Below, piece by piece: positions 45,964-57,052 of a stretch of 64,000 nt of DNA. Positions within the stretch are counted from its first letter, which is position 1; each line of letters begins with the position of its first letter. The notes under the pieces are model-generated. The model did not search any database. It was not told the DNA's origin and saw only the letters and a program-made list of their open reading frames with translations. The position numbers and the translations under genes were made by a program. The stretch covers positions 76,538,004 to 76,602,003 of the forward strand of contig CM035807.1 of the NCBI GenBank assembly GCA_020466095.1. Reading direction: 5' to 3'. The DNA comes from Chlorops oryzae (Eukaryota > Arthropoda > Insecta > Diptera > Chloropidae).

Positions 45964-46460
45964 CAGGGTTGGAACTTTACTGCAATTGCAGTAGATCTAC
46001 TGCGTTTTTTTGAAATTTTTGACATCTACTGCGATTTTCGTCCATGGTGTCACTCGATTTTTTTTTGTCAAACCAAACTCCTAACGATAACTACCAAAAA
46101 AGTACCAATTTTGGGTATACATTATCAACACCGCAATTCTATTTGTAACAAAGATACTATTGTTGTTCTTGTTTAACATCTTGGATTTTCCATTGAAGCT
46201 TATATGTCGCGATATTAACAGTTTGACAGCTGATATAACAGAAAAAAATCTTGCCAAAAATCTTCGCTTCATATTGGAAGACGCGCAATATGGAGAAATA
46301 TTTACATGAAATGTACTTTTTGTTATATTTTTTCTTTTTATTTGAAAATAATAAAAAAATATATTTGTTGATAAAAAAAGATTTGTAATGATTTTTATTT
46401 TGTTCAATCTACAGCTTTTGTAAAACTGCTGCACTTTCTTTTCGCCAGGTTCCAACCCTG
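45964..46460. mobile_element. hAT-like non-autonomous element
   Basis: Ends CAGGGTTGGAAC (45964) and GTTCCAACCCTG (to 46460), perfect inverted repeats of the hAT type. Target duplications CTTTACAC (45956-45963) and CTTTACAA (46461-46468) differ at one base. It holds TACTGCAATTGCAGTA and no transposase. The left duplication overlaps the terminus of the fold-back element, so it inserted there later. Confidence 0.85.
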
Positions 46461-46507
46461 CTTTACAACACTCCTCCCGATAGTCTGAAGTCAGACATAG
46501 CTAAAAT

Positions 46508-46681
46508 ACGCTATTTAACGTTAAGACATTTCGATAACGAAACACACTTTATTGTTGGATAAGGACGCAAGGATATGGTATGTGTGCATTTTTCAATTTT
46601 TTTCTTATCTACATGCAACTACACACTTGCAACGAAATTATTTGTTTCATTAGTCGCAATGTCTTAACGTGTAAATAGCGT
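46508..46681. mobile_element. small MITE, ACGCTATTTA-type ends
   Basis: ACGCTATTTAACGTTAAGACATT at the left is inverted at the right as ACGCTATTTACACGTTAAGACATT (complement strand). The left arm resembles the sequence flanking the fold-back at 45394-45476. Confidence 0.7.
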
Positions 46682-48254
46682 AACACATGTTTCTGATTAT
46701 CGAGAATCTTGAATAAACTTGGTCTTTACATACACAATGTATGCAAAATGTTTTAGTTTCTGTAACGAAAGAATATATAATCGAAACCAATTTATTTTGT
46801 ATAAAGATCAATATTGGAATTATTATCTTCGCATAACAATTTGACAAAACTTTGTTATTTACTAAACAATAGTAAACTTACATATTTTGTATTGTGAAAT
46901 TATCTACTCGAATTTCGATGTCTTCACATGAATTTTCGATAAATTTATATCGTACAAAATAATTTCGTAAAACGAAATGATATTATAAAAACAAACTTTC
47001 GAATGTTATTCGATATAATTATGAAAAGCTCTATAATAACCATCATTCATTACTAAATGTACTTTGAATTAAAAATATCATTCGTGCTCAAAATGTCAAT
47101 GAATTTTTATTTATCAACAAGATGACTTGAGTTAGAAATTACATAATAAAATAGCGTATTTAAAAATTTGACAGAATTCTGCACTATATCTCAAGAACTT
47201 ATAAAATATCAGAAGTCTCAACACTTCGTAAAGTATATTTCGCGCACTAGAATTCGTTAAGTGTGCTCACTATTAATTCTGTACAAAGATCAGTATTTGA
47301 ATTTCGACATGATGGCCTTATAAACTAAAAAATTATAATGAACAATTATGACTACTGGCAAACGAGATTTGGATTGTAGCGAATACTAATCTCTATTCCG
47401 TGTCGTTCAAGCACATTGAAAATTCTGTTTAACAAATACACGTTGTAAATGATCGAATGAACACAATTTCAATGTACACGAATGTCATGGCACATGTTCA
47501 AATTAGTACATTCGTTCTTTCTATCGTAAATTATCACTAGAGAAAATTCGTTTGAATGTAAGTGTAAATTGGGCATAATAAAATTTAGTACTGATACATC
47601 GAGAACGATTACTTAAAATCTAGAACAATAGCGACTTAAGTATTTGAAATTTCGCGATTGTTAGGATAAAGTCATAAAACTTTTCGGTGTCTTCAAGTAA
47701 TTAAAATCAGTCGTTTATATTGCTCATTCGAAAATGAGAAGTATAGAACAACCTTACATTGAAAATACCAGTAATTCTATCAAAAGCTCGGATTGTCCAA
47801 GATTGTGTACCAATAATAAGACGGTTTCATATTAACAACGTGCTTTAGCATCATGCGCAGTTGTAAATGGGCATATAACGTCACAATTGTAAAAAACACG
47901 AACTGATGGTCTTAGTGCCAAATGAAATCGCGTCCGATTAAACGTACTTTTAACAATCGAGAAATGTATAAGGTATAAGAATTAATCGGAATTCGAAAAA
48001 TAATTTCGTCATTGGGATTTAAGTTAAGGGAAATTAAGTAAATTAAAACGAAAAGAACGATTGAAAGAATAATATTCTTTAAGGAAATGTATTCATTGGT
48101 TCGAAAAGCTCATATTGTTGCATTCAGGATAATACTTAGACATTGTATATTAACAGAATTGCGGCATGAATACCAGAAAGTGTAGATTTCAACGTCTTCA
48201 CGCAACGTTTAATTTCGGAAGTAAACTACATTAACAAATTGTACTATATGCACA
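46682..48254. other. no gene seen; AT-rich intergenic DNA
   Basis: No supported gene or clear repeat in this stretch. Confidence 0.5.
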
Positions 48255-48490
48255 ATTCAACAGCACAAAAAGATGAACTTATTGTCGAGGGCAACGACAT
48301 TGAAGCTGTTTCTGGCTCTGCTGCATTGATTCAACAATCCACAACAGTCAAGAATAAGGATATTCGTAAATTCTTGGATGGTCTTTATGTGTCGGAAAAA
48401 ACTACTGTTGTGAAGACCGAGAGTTAAAAAGTAATTTTTTTTAAATAAATGAAAAAAGGAAAAACATATGTGGAAGTGAAAAAAAAAAAT
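48255..48490 (+). pseudogene. RpL9: 5'-truncated copy of ribosomal protein L9
   Basis: From about 48255 the frame reads [20 protein letters not shown], continues [20 protein letters not shown] and ends [18 protein letters not shown] with TAA at 48426-48428 region. This is the C-terminal third of eukaryotic uL6 (RpL9). No upstream RpL9 exon is present in the window and no AG acceptor precedes the match. AATAAA follows at 48444-48449, then A-rich sequence to about 48490. A truncated retrocopy is the simplest reading; a genuine last exon of a gene interrupted upstream is the alternative. Confidence 0.75.
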
Positions 48491-49160
48491 ACGTCAATAT
48501 TCTTTGAGAGATTAGAGCGATCAAAAGTGAGTGGTACTTTAAGAAAGTCAAGTCTTTTAAGGGAAATACTACTGCGGATAAATCAAGCCTTCAAATCATT
48601 TTCTTTCACTCTCATTGCGAAATCGTTTGATGTTGTGGTTGAATAATGATTGCCCACTAAGGCCTGACCCAGCATTCCTCGGATACTTGCTCTCCACGCT
48701 TAGATGTATCGAAACTTGTGCCATTGTCAATCTATAGAATTTATTTCGAGACAATCTTCCTAAGCATGTATCAACGGGCTTTCTCGTACAACGGGTTCGC
48801 ACATTCACGGAATAAATGTAAAATGTACCAATATTGTGGTCTTAAACAGTGGCGTAGCTGGACATTTCGGCGCCCGGGGAACGATTAGGGCTCAATGCAG
48901 GAAATGCTGCCCCCTCCAACCGCCCTCAATAAAAATACCTTCATAAAAATTGAAATATGATTTGGCGCTCCTCGGCGGCTTCTCCCTTCGATGCCCCATG
49001 TAAATTAAATTCCCCGGGAATATTCAGAATCGGGCTGATGGCTTTAAAACCGAAAAATATCCTTTAACAAAAAATCAAATCGGATACACTATCCGTCATG
49101 TAGGACTGTAGGTCTAACTGTCGACGTCGAAAAACCTCTGCCGCGATGGGGAAATACACC
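48491..49160. other. no gene seen
   Basis: No supported coding region. Confidence 0.4.
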
Positions 49161-49163
49161 ATT

Positions 49164-49288
49164 AGGCAGGTATAGGAAATTCAACAAATTGGGGATATTC
49201 ACCAAAAAGCTACCAACAAAAACCTTAAGCAGGAATAGGAAATTCAACAAATTCGAAAAATTCACCAGAAAGCTACCAACAACAATAC
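49164..49288. repeat. two-unit tandem repeat of about 62 bp
   Basis: GGCAGGTATAGGAAATTCAA...AAAAAGCTACCAACAAAAAC is followed by AGCAGGAATAGGAAATTCAA...AGAAAGCTACCAACAACAAT. The minus frame over it (49089-49298) is a by-product of the repeat, not a gene. Confidence 0.85.
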
Positions 49289-49299
49289 GGGCAGACAAA

Positions 49300-50324
49300 A
49301 AGTGGCACTAAGATGCCACTTGCAAGAAAGTTATAAAAGAAACACGGCGTCGGCTCGGTTTTTTATGTTGCTTGAAAAGTTCATAATTGAAACTTTAATA
49401 AATATATTACGATATACTTTTGCTTAATGTGCGCGAATGTTTTCATTTTGTAATAAATTGACATACATTTTTGACTACGGCTACGAATTTGATTGTACAT
49501 AGAATTTAGTATTTTTGCTGAAACAGTGTGATCAAAAAGTTATGTGCACAAGGTAGGACTAAAATAACAATTTCTATTTCTCCTTAATATTGAAAATCCT
49601 TGATTAGTTTTATGTTTTTCAAGCTTTTCATGGCATTTTATGAGTTTGGTAGATATTTTATATGTAATGTATTCGAAAATCGCCCAAAACTAAAAATAAA
49701 AGTGGCAATGCATTTCACCACAGCAGAGCTAAAGATTTCGCTGCCATACCATGCTTCTCTTTTCCTCATGCTATATGCCTATGTTGAAGCAGCATAGCTC
49801 TAACACATTGCAGGGATTAGGAAGAAGAAGAGTTAGACCTATAGTCCTATATGATAAAAAGTAAGATTTTGTGCACAAGGAGCCGGCGCACAGTGCTTCA
49901 TCTAGTGAACTAAAATCATTTTTATGACCACGAAAAGTTACAAATTTGGTATCATTGGAAAGGGAATTCCTTCACTAAATGAAAACCAAAATGTTAGAAC
50001 CCCAAAAATTTTTGTGTAGATGTTAAAGCTCTTCAAAGTCAGTGCTTTTTTATGTTATTTACCTTATGAAATTCTCTTTTTTGAGCGTTTAAGAAAAACT
50101 ATTACTAAAATTTAATTTTTCAACATATTGAAACAAATTATGTTATAACTATTTTCTTACATATCAGCTAAAAATATGAATTCTGAAGAAAAAATTGAAC
50201 TAGTTTTTTGATAATTTGAAAATTTTGCAAAAATTTAAGGAAAATATGTACTTAAAGTTACCTACTTTCATTGGACAATATCTTCTGATTTTCTCTTATT
50301 TACAGCGAGATATTCCAAATATTA
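49300..50324. other. no gene seen; AT-rich intergenic DNA
   Basis: No supported gene. Confidence 0.45.
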
Positions 50325-50497
50325 GGGGTATTCACAAAGACGTCGGGAAATAGGAAGGTTTGAAAATCGGATAATTTTAACTGCTTAAAAAGTAGTGCAA
50401 GATACAAAAAAGTTTAAAAATTTTTTAAGAAACCTGATTTTTTAAAACTATTTTCCGACTTTCGAACGTTTGTAACATACACCTTTGTGAATACCCC
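50325..50497. mobile_element. MITE with GGGGTATTCACAAAG termini
   Basis: A perfect 15-bp terminal inverted repeat at 50325 and 50497, each flanked by TA (50323-50324 and 50498-50499). 173 bp, non-coding. Confidence 0.85.
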
Positions 50498-50935
50498 TAT
50501 TAAAAATATGATTTATTATCTTTTAGAAGAGATATTGCTCACTTGCTACTTTCTGCTAGCCTTTGAGATACGCCGTGTTGGAAATGTACTTAAATGCACT
50601 CAAATCTTCATGTAAATCGTATGAAAGTTGTGTATTTTTACAATAAGAATTTTAGATTTTGCCATTTCGCATGATTTTCCTTTGCAAGGATGGGTTGGCT
50701 TTTTTTTTATTGTGTGTGTTAAATGCACATTTAAATTAAACAAATAAGTCAAAAATCATCAATGTTTTAAAAACGTTCATACGATTTTGGGGGGGTCCAT
50801 TACTGCATTATTTGCCAACTTTCAGTGGGCGTGGCACAAAAGTTGTTCGTGGCAGCATTATCAAGTTAAAATTTTCGAACTTGGGGCATAACAGTAATAT
50901 CTGTTCCGAATTTTAACTCTGTAGGTCCAAAATTA

Positions 50936-51158
50936 GGGGTATTCACAAGGATGGTGAAAATCTGTCGGAAAATGTCGGTGTCGGAATATTTTCAATAAAA
51001 ATTCGTCACGCACTGTGGAAAAACGCACGGTTTGCACGGATTAGTTGAAAATATAGTTATTTTTGAATGAATATGTGAAAAACGGGTGTTTTTAACCAGT
51101 GCGTGACGAATTTAAATCAAAAATATACCGACAGAGTTCCACCTTTCTTGTGAATACC
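50936..51158. mobile_element. second MITE of the GGGGTATTCACAA family
   Basis: Left end TAGGGGTATTCACAAGGATGG; right end CCACCTTTCTTGTGAATACCATTAA. Inside is a second inverted pair, ATTCGTCACGCACTG and CAGTGCGTGACGAAT. More diverged termini than the copy 440 bp to the left. Confidence 0.75.
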
Positions 51159-51401
51159 ATTAATGTGAAATTTGGGTCCCCTTATATGGGAGATAGGGGT
51201 TGGGGTTTGTTTGATTTCCATAATTTTATCAAAATTTAATATATATATGCAAAGAACCATGCCAAATCTCATGGCTCTAGGGAAACTCTTTCTATTATTG
51301 ACCAAAAAATATATGGTGCCGAATCACATTGCGGGGACTCCTTTTTATAGTTGCTGCAATATTTCTCGATGTGTAGTTTTAAACTTTGTTTTAATATAAA
51401 A

Positions 51402-52007
51402 GCGGGAAATGTCCCCCTGACATCATCCATCAAGTCAGGGTGACTTTGGAGCCGGAACGGATGCGATTTCATAGAACATTTTGTATGACATTTGTACAGA
51501 AGTTAAACAGTGAATTCACCGGTGACATGTCATCATGGGATAAAAAAATGACACTGGTGACTCCCAGCATTACATGTCATGCTAAGGGGAGCGATGGCGA
51601 AAAAATCTTTTGAGAGCAGCATGTTTTCTTATCTATTTAAGTGTCACTTTATAGTAAACCAGTTGAAAAACTCTCTTCTTTGTCTTCTCTTCGAATATTT
51701 CGAAAATTTTAAAAAATCTATTTTTAAAAATTTTTGTTCGCCTCAGCCAAGAGATTGAACCCGCGATCTTCGGATCCTGAGTCGAGCACTCATCCTGTGC
51801 GCTACTTTATGGTATCGTTCAACTGACGCTTAAACCTTATTTAAATTTAAGTAGCCAATGAGATTCAAGCGCATGAACAGCATCCTTCCACGATGACATG
51901 TCCCCCAATTTGGCATGCATGATACTGTCACCTATATGTCATCGATGATACATATATGTCAGTGATATCACTGATGACTTTTTCATGCAGGAGATAATTT
52001 CCCGTTG
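51402..52007. mobile_element. element with iterated TGACAT motifs and a tRNA-like block
   Basis: The left end near 51402 (GCGGGAAATGTCCCCCTGAC) pairs loosely with the right end (AATTTCCCGTTGGG, then TA). Near both ends TGACATGTCATCA, GATGACATGTCCCCC, ATATGTCATCGATGAT and TATCACTGATGAC recur in both orientations. The middle is AT-rich and contains the tRNA-like segment at 51740-51807. Confidence 0.55.
51740..51807 (-). other. tRNA-like segment with pol III A and B boxes
   Basis: Minus strand: TAGCGCACAGG (A-box-like, about 51803-51793) then GGTTCAATCTC (B-box-like, 51761-51751), about 31 nt apart, as in tRNA genes and SINE heads. I could not fold a good cloverleaf: neither the anticodon stem nor the T stem pairs well. 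It may be a tRNA pseudogene or a tRNA-derived SINE fragment. Confidence 0.35.
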
Positions 52008-52611
52008 GGTAGTTTGGGTTTTGAGAATACTTAAACACATACACAGCGCCGTCTTAGGTTTTTTTTTTTTTGGAATAATTAAAGCTTCTAAATAAGCTTC
52101 CCGAATGAAGTCCCCGAATTAATCTTTGCAGAAACAAGCCGTGAGTGTAATAACATTTTTAGGCGTAAACTGCAGGGTTCAGTATCACCTACAGATCATA
52201 ATTCTTGCAATACAAAATAGTACACGAGTTGAAAGCACTACTGAAATTAATAATTGCAAAGTTCAAAAATTCGTTTGCGAACTGAATAAGTCTGCACGTT
52301 GAGACGAGAAAGCGAGACGAATTTCCTCTCTAATTTTTTATGAAGATCAAATATTTAAGCTGTTGATAAGATGTTATAAAATAACTTTTGCATAGAATTT
52401 ATGGCATTATTTGCTTGCCGCATGACACTAACATTTTCATCTGCTATTTAAAAATGGGTTTAAATGGATCTTAAAAATATGTGAAAATAAAGATTAAAAA
52501 GTGAAATGCTAGCGGGATTAAGTATTTAAATGATATAAACATCAGTAGGTTTCCTAAAAATTATGACATCTATTCGAAAACCATTTCCGTTTCTTGAAAT
52601 TGAACATGCCC

Positions 52612-52915
52612 AGCGGCCAAAATGCTGCCTACAGAAGCGATGAATCGTAAAACATTTTGTAGGCCGTTGGCGGTATTGCATACGACCTCATATACCATCC
52701 TAGTATACTACTACCACACAAAGTAAGCTATTGGTAGGCAGTTCGCCAACTCGTATACTTTACAAGCTATTTGTAGGCAGTTCGCCAACAATCTCGTATA
52801 CTTTGTAAACTATTGGTAGGCAGTTCGCCAAAAATCTTGTACACCTGTATACTATTAACATTCAGGTCGCTTACAGTCTCGTATACTTTGCAGGCGGTAG
52901 GCACTGTTTTTTACT
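52612..52915. mobile_element. CCCAGCGGCCAA-family element, internally amplified, right end lost
   Basis: Starts CCCAGCGGCCAAAATGCTGC and shares ACAGAAGCGATGAATCG and GCATACGACCTCATATACCA with the complete copy at 54759. The block GGTAGGCAGTTCGCCAA with TCGTATACTTT-AAGCTATT is repeated about three times here but is single in the other copy. The TTGGCCGCTGGG right end is missing. Confidence 0.8.
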
Positions 52916-53853
52916 TTAAAACAAAACACTATGGAAACAGGACATTTCAAAAATAAGAGCCGACCGAAATCAAAGTGGTTCTAATTTCTTAGGTTCTACT
53001 GTATTTAATAAAAAAAAAAAAAAAAAATTGAAAATACATGGCCTGAAAATATATTTTACTATAGTAACCAATCTCAAACATGAATTTAAAATATTTTCTG
53101 TGCAATATTTAGATTAATTTTTTTTTGATGTACATGAAGCCTTAGAAAAACTTGTTGTTAGGAAGATTTTATTGGGAATTCCTTTTGCCATTTAATAGCT
53201 TTGGTTTTTCACAATATCTATCTGATGTATAGAATCTAACCGTAGTTTTGTTTAGCTGTTACAGAGCTTTTGTATTTTCCCATGAACCGCTATTATATGC
53301 TCCAAAGCATACACGAATGAGATCGCATCGACAAAACACTTTGACGCCATATCACGATAGCTCACGTTAAACAGAAAATTTTTTACTTTATTTAAAAAAC
53401 ATAAATAAAAAAACCTAAAGACCATCACGAAAAAAATAACAGATTTCCATGACAGTAATTGAACAGATGACTCAACAAAACAATCTCTAATACACGATGT
53501 TATGGCAAAATTCTTCCTTAAATTTTGTTTGCCTTTTCGCGGTGTACCCGTACAAAGCTACCGTAGAAACAGACACAAACAACACTAAAATAAGCAGTCA
53601 ACAATATTTTATGTCATCTTTTTATTGTATTTCCAACTGTTTAATCCGTTGTCGCATAAGAACAATTTAACTTCAAAACAAAAGTCCCTCCTCCGAATTT
53701 GAGTGCTCATTTTTTTATTTTTTTTTTAAAGCATTTTTAATAAATACTTTGTTTGCTGTATAAAAATCAGTAGCAACACTTGAACTGCTTCAGTATCAAT
53801 TGAAATTTTCTGCTGAAAAGTACGTGCGAAAAGAAAAGAATTCAACGAACACA
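52916..53853. other. no gene seen; upstream of the Kazal gene
   Basis: AT-rich; includes the Kazal-gene promoter. A possible TATA motif (GTATAAAAATC) lies at about 53758-53768, some 85-95 bp before the start codon, which fits a transcription start near 53790. Confidence 0.45.
53758..53768 (+). promoter_or_regulatory. possible TATA box of the Kazal gene
   Basis: TGTATAAAAATCAG, followed about 27 bp later by TTGAACTGCTTCAGTATCA, which could hold an initiator (TCAGT). Position and spacing are right for a TATA/Inr promoter; use is not proven. Confidence 0.5.
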
Positions 53854-55132
53854 ATGATTGATTCGAGTTTCGTCCGATTAATGAGTTTAACTCTCATGGT
53901 TTCCTGCGCTCTGAGCATTGTAGCTGCTGCTGCTGTTGTTGAGTCAAATAAATTATCATGCGATGCTCTTGTAAGATGCTCATTTGATCCACCTAACGCA
54001 TGGGCGAAGGACGAAAGAAAAAATTGCTGGCTATTCCACAACGCCTGCCATTTGAGAAATCATAATTGCCAAAGAGAGGCAGAGGGTCTAGAAAGTTGGT
54101 TATTCGAAAATTTCCTTTTTTTTTTTATGAAATAATTTCTTTGTTTCTCTTTCAAAGATCTTACCGCTGTGAATAAGGAGGATTGCACTGCATACTGTGA
54201 ACGCGCCTGTACAAGAGAATTTAATCCCATTTGCACAAGTAACAATGACACATTGAGATCGTTTCCAAACCCGTGTACTTGGTCATTGGCATTGTGTGAA
54301 TCTAAACAGCGTGAGTAACATAATCGCCGATATCTAAGGAGAAATTCTCAAAGGATAATATTGTATTGGGGTTGTGTGGATCTACTCACGCATTTCAATT
54401 GCCTTAGCTTTGAACTACCGTCTTAGAGGTTTTTTCCCCCTGTTAATTCGTAGTTGCGTATTTTCCCGATGAACTGATTAAATCAAAATGATATTCTGAA
54501 TAGACGGATTTCAGGCGTTTCACAAATTAGGCTTCGTAGGACATCGCATTATTGCAGGGAATAGCTATTTGTATTGATGGAAGGGGGTTGGAAAGGAAAA
54601 GGCTTTAAAATACACCGGATTTTAAACTATTTATACACTTAATACTATGTCTTTCGCGTTGAATCTATTGAGATTAATATTCAAATAATTTAGTTAGCTT
54701 CCGAACGAGGACAAACAATTTTTCAAGACTAAAAACGTGTTTTTTTTTAAATCCAGCGGCCAAAATACTGCTTACAGAAGCGATGAATCGCAACAAATCT
54801 CGCAGGCCATAGGCGGTAATGCATACGACCTCATATACCATCCCAGTATACTTTTGTTCGAGCGGGCGTTTTTAAGAGTGAACCCCTACCACCACCACAT
54901 AAAGTAAGCTATTGGTAGGAAGGTCGCTTACAGTCTCGTATACTTCGTAGGCAGTAGGTATTGTTGGCCGCTGGGAATGAGGAAATATTGCATTTTTTTT
55001 GTAAGACTTCAATTGTAATATCAATTTTTATTCATTTCGTAATATATAATATAATATAATAATATAATATTTTAATTTATAATTGCAGCCTACGTCTTTG
55101 AGTTCAAAGATGTTTGTGGACCAGACGCCTGA
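53854..55132 (+). CDS. secreted Kazal-domain protein
   Basis: Three exons: 53854 to about 54085, 54158-54310, 55089-55132 (about 142 residues). Residues 1-30 (MIDSSFVRLMSLTLMVSCAL...) are a signal peptide. The C-terminal half is a Kazal domain: CERACTREFNPICTSNNDT, then FPNPCTWSLALCESKQP and YVFEFKDVCGPDA, with the NPIC...NPC...LC...VC cysteine order. The N-terminal half has a further Cys-rich stretch (CDALVRCSFDPPNAW, NCWLFHNACHLRNHNC). Kazal domains usually inhibit serine proteases; the reactive-site loop here is too atypical to predict a target. The exon 1 donor is uncertain: GTCTAG at 54086 or GTTGGT at 54095 both keep the frame. Intron 2 holds an inverted-repeat element. AATAAA at 55202-55207. 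Confidence 0.82.
54759..54971. mobile_element. CCAGCGGCCAA-family MITE in Kazal intron 2
   Basis: Terminal inverted repeats CCAGCGGCCAA (54759) and TTGGCCGCTGG (to about 54971). Internal blocks ATGCATACGACCTCATATAC, AAGTAAGCTATTGGTAGG and CAGTCTCGTATACTTCGTAGGC recur in the copies at 52612 and 56427. No open frame. Confidence 0.85.
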
Positions 55133-55201
55133 AGAACGATTCGATTGTTATAATTTAAAAAAAATCCCAATCCATTTGTGTAAATATTGCTCTTTAAGCC
55201 A

Positions 55202-55207
55202 AATAAA
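55202..55207 (+). terminator. poly(A) signal of the Kazal gene
   Basis: AATAAA about 70 bp after the stop codon. Confidence 0.65.
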
Positions 55208-55671
55208 TGTTTTATAATAGTGTACATAAAGTTATTTCAGTTTCTGAATGTGTCGGCAATGAAAACCTTAGAATAATTAAAAGCGTGTTGGAAAACAAGT
55301 TCGTGATTCTTTTGATTTTTCTTACGTATTTGTATAGAAATAGAAGTAAAGGTGATTTAAATATAGAAACATGAGAAAAAAAAATCACTAATTACATGAA
55401 CTCAAGTGCCATGGTCACGTACGAAATACTTCAATAAATGCGAGCGAGAAATCCACAGTGATGCTCGTTCCGGATAAGGGGCGTCAAGATCAGACCCGTA
55501 GCAACCCAGGGGCTAGAGGGCTTTGCCCCCACGCGTTTTCTGCGCTCAGTGAAAAAAAGAAAGATAATTAAAAATTAAAATATTTCATGGAAAATCGAAA
55601 ACGTGAATAAATTTATTTTTATATTTTATACTGTGTTTAGAGTTTTATTTTATTTATTTATAACATGGAAT

Positions 55672-56262
55672 ATATCGTTACCTTAATGTAGAAAGGCCCT
55701 AACTAACAAATTTAGAATTTTACAGGAGAGAGAAAAAACATAATTAAAACCAAATAAAAAAACCAAAAAATATTCCAATTTTGGGGCACATCAGTAAGAT
55801 CTATTCAAAGTTCTAATCAGTGGTCCAAGAGTTTTATTTTATTTATTTATAACATGGAAATATCGTTACCTTATTTGTGATATGAAAATTTTTTTACAGT
55901 GCAGTTAGAGATAACAAAATGAATTTAAATATCCGATTATAATAAGAACCATATAAAATTTATTTCATGGGGCAGCTATCAGTTTTAAGATCTATTAAAT
56001 TAACTACTTTATGGGTCAAAATTGTAAATTTACATAAAGTTAGATTCAAATCGATTTTAGGCTATTTAAGCTTTCAGAAGCTATAAATTTTAAGTTCAAT
56101 TACGGCTACTTATTTCAAATATTGATAGTATCCGTTATGTTAATATAAAATGCTTAATCATGCTTTATCATGGTGTATTTGGGGGCGGTATATCGAAATA
56201 TGCAAAAAAGTGAATTTAGGAAAAATGTTAGTTGGGGCCTTTATACATTAAGGTAACGATAT
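55672..56262. mobile_element. inverted-repeat element with ATATCGTTACCTTAATGTA ends
   Basis: ATATCGTTACCTTAATGTAG with AAAGGCCCTAACTAACA at the left; the complement of the right end reads ATATCGTTACCTTAATGTAT with AAAGGCCCCAACTAACA. The left flank plus end (TTATTTATTTATAACATGGA) is repeated once more at about 55839. Non-coding. Confidence 0.75.
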
Positions 56263-56426
56263 GCAATAAATTGCTATATTACAAAAAAAGAAAGGAGCAT
56301 TAGCCTATCAGCCTTCGGCTCTCTGGTTATCTATTTTTTGTTTAGATTAGTTTAACTACGTTTCAGAAAGTCGTATATTTAAAGATTTAATTAACGTTGT
56401 TTTTGTTCGAATGTTTTGACGGTACC

Positions 56427-56531
56427 CAGCGGCCAACGAGCCTACCGCCTACAAAGTATACGAGACTGTAAGCGATCCAATATACCAATAGCTTACTTTG
56501 TGTGGTGGTGGTAGGCGTTCACTCTAAAAAC
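56427..56531. mobile_element. truncated, inverted CCCAGCGGCCAA-family copy
   Basis: Starts CCCAGCGGCCAACGAGCC after TA and follows the complement of the right half of the 54759 copy (AAGTATACGAGACTGTAAGC, TAGCTTACTTTGTGTGGTGG, GGCGTTCACTCT). It stops abruptly at AAAAACGG. Confidence 0.8.
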
Positions 56532-56648
56532 GGATATCTTTGACAAGAGAAACGGCGTGGTTTTAGACATTCTCCCGATAAATAGTGCTCGTCTGTGTAT
56601 TTTGTGTGACTGATTCGAAGCCGTGTAATATTTTGTAGCCGAAGGTAA

Positions 56649-57052
56649 TTATACCCGACACACTCTGTGTCGAGGGTATATGGCGTTTGTGGGGTTGTGC
56701 ATAACACCCAGAACCAGTCGAGATAGACCATACAAAATATATATAGAAATGATCAGCGTCACCAGGAGATTCGATTTAGACGTGTCCGTCCGTCTGTCGT
56801 CGTCTTGCCGTCGTGTTGTCTGTTATTTCTTATCGAAGGAGGTGAGATATCTTGATGAAATTTATATGCGTGCTCACGTGGACATGAGTAACAACAAGTT
56901 CGTGAATGGACCTGATCGGACTATTTTTAGGGGTACCTACCTCCAGTACTAGGGCCTGTTATGAAAATCACAAAAACTGCTCTAAGACCGGAGTTTTTCA
57001 AGATATTTTGATGAAGAAGGGCATTTTTAAAAAATTGCTCCTACACCCGAAA
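56649..57052 (+). mobile_element. DINE-1/INE-1-like repeat, internally shortened
   Basis: TTATACCCGACACACTCTGTG, GAGATAGACCATACAAAATA, GATCAGCGTCACCAGGAGAT, CCGTCCGTCTGTCG in order, as in the 59388 copy; it ends in CTCCTACACCCGAAA, matching the interior of the 18427 copy. Confidence 0.75.

Noticed and set aside
46081..46455. Minus-strand 124-codon frame inside the hAT-like element
   Set aside because: No BED zinc finger, RNase-H fold or hATC dimerisation motif; it is too short and AT-driven to be a transposase.
49089..49298. Minus-strand frame with the repeated VGSFLVN-NLLNFL sequence
   Set aside because: The repeat in the peptide follows from the 62-bp tandem DNA repeat; no gene context.
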